Below the pieces are notes generated by a model that made no database searches, had not been told where the DNA came from, and saw only the letters and a list, made by a program, of their open reading frames with translations. A DNA stretch of 64,000 nt from Lineus longissimus (taxonomy: Eukaryota; Nemertea; Pilidiophora; Heteronemertea; Lineidae), in NCBI RefSeq assembly GCF_910592395.1, contig NC_088316.1, positions 15,748,001 through 15,812,000 on the forward strand, given 5' to 3'. Position 1 is the first letter of the stretch. Every line of letters starts with the position of its first letter. Below, piece by piece: positions 63,534 to 64,000 of this stretch. The position numbers and the translations under genes are program-made.

Positions 63534-64000
63534 AAAGTGGAATACTTGCAGAAATGGTGCTAAAGCACTCTGCTAAGAAACGATTTCTATCAAAATGATG
63601 ATTGTGATTGGAGTACAATCAGAACAATCATTTTTTCTTGGCTCAATGGAAATGTATAAAATGTAAATAATAAAGCGTAGCCTATATTAATTCTTGAATC
63701 TGTATGTGTGTACTCTAGAGACGAGGTAAAAAGGTAAGGAAGGTAATGGATTTCCAGTTTTGTCTACTATTGGTCATGACCCTCTCTCTGGTTATGGCCT
63801 GTTCGAACTGATGTAAACCGGGCCTACAACACGACTTCGCCTGCATTGAGGGAATAAGTATGTATCGAGTTAAATGGCCTGATCAGGATGACTGATGTAC
63901 TCTAAACCAGTAATGGGCTGATTGTGCCTATGTCCTTGGGATTGGGAATTACTGGTTGTGACATTGTCCTCGTTTTGATGGACGTGATATAATTGGTGTT
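63534..64000. other. COMMD5 3' UTR and right edge of window
   Basis: About 140 bases of 3' UTR end at the AATAAA at 63669. The remaining 300 bases show no gene, only loosely repetitive words such as TGGTCATGACC and TGGTTGTGACATTGTCC. Confidence 0.55.

Overview
The window is nuclear DNA of an animal. Every recognised gene except one is split by GT-AG introns, intergenic DNA is AT-rich and full of short palindromic elements and minisatellites, and one tRNA-derived SINE sits in an intron. The gene content (glycine/glutamate-receptor-like chloride channels, an aerolysin-fold protein of a kind I associate with molluscs and other marine invertebrates, a seven-domain copper ATPase) suggests a marine invertebrate, probably a lophotrochozoan. 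The phylum is a guess.

Layout. (1) 1043-13093, + strand: two tandem Cys-loop anion-channel subunit genes with matching nine-exon structures. The second has large introns holding minisatellites and duplicated exon ends. (2) 13400-14450: a diverged 69-bp satellite. (3) 15733-26863, - strand: a 19-exon ATP7-type copper-transporting P-type ATPase with seven N-terminal metal-binding domains. (4) 28609-30535, + strand: ALG11, head-to-head with ATP7, an arrangement also found in human (ATP7B/ALG11). (5) 30536-36540: mostly non-coding, with one intronless aerolysin-like gene at 35080-35859. (6) 36541-37832: a four-exon gene for a 113-residue protein I do not recognise. (7) 41838-52406, - strand: PDZD8 in 17 exons, head-to-head with SNF8/VPS22 (53181-56023, + strand, 8 exons). 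(8) 57884-58939, - strand: VMA21, head-to-head with COMMD5 (59188-63533, + strand, 6 exons), with 248 bp between the start codons.

The exon models were joined by hand from splice sites and reading phase. All nine multi-exon models have coding lengths that are exact multiples of three, which supports them. Several neighbours act in membrane trafficking: ATP7 (copper export and trafficking), PDZD8 (ER-endosome/mitochondrion contacts), SNF8 (ESCRT-II), VMA21 (V-ATPase assembly) and COMMD5 (Commander complex). Whether this is more than chance cannot be told from one window. The least ordinary signals are the repeated duplication of exon 3' ends into the following introns of the second channel gene, the oppositely oriented minisatellite copies flanking its pore exons, the extra copper-binding domain in ATP7, and the aerolysin-like gene.
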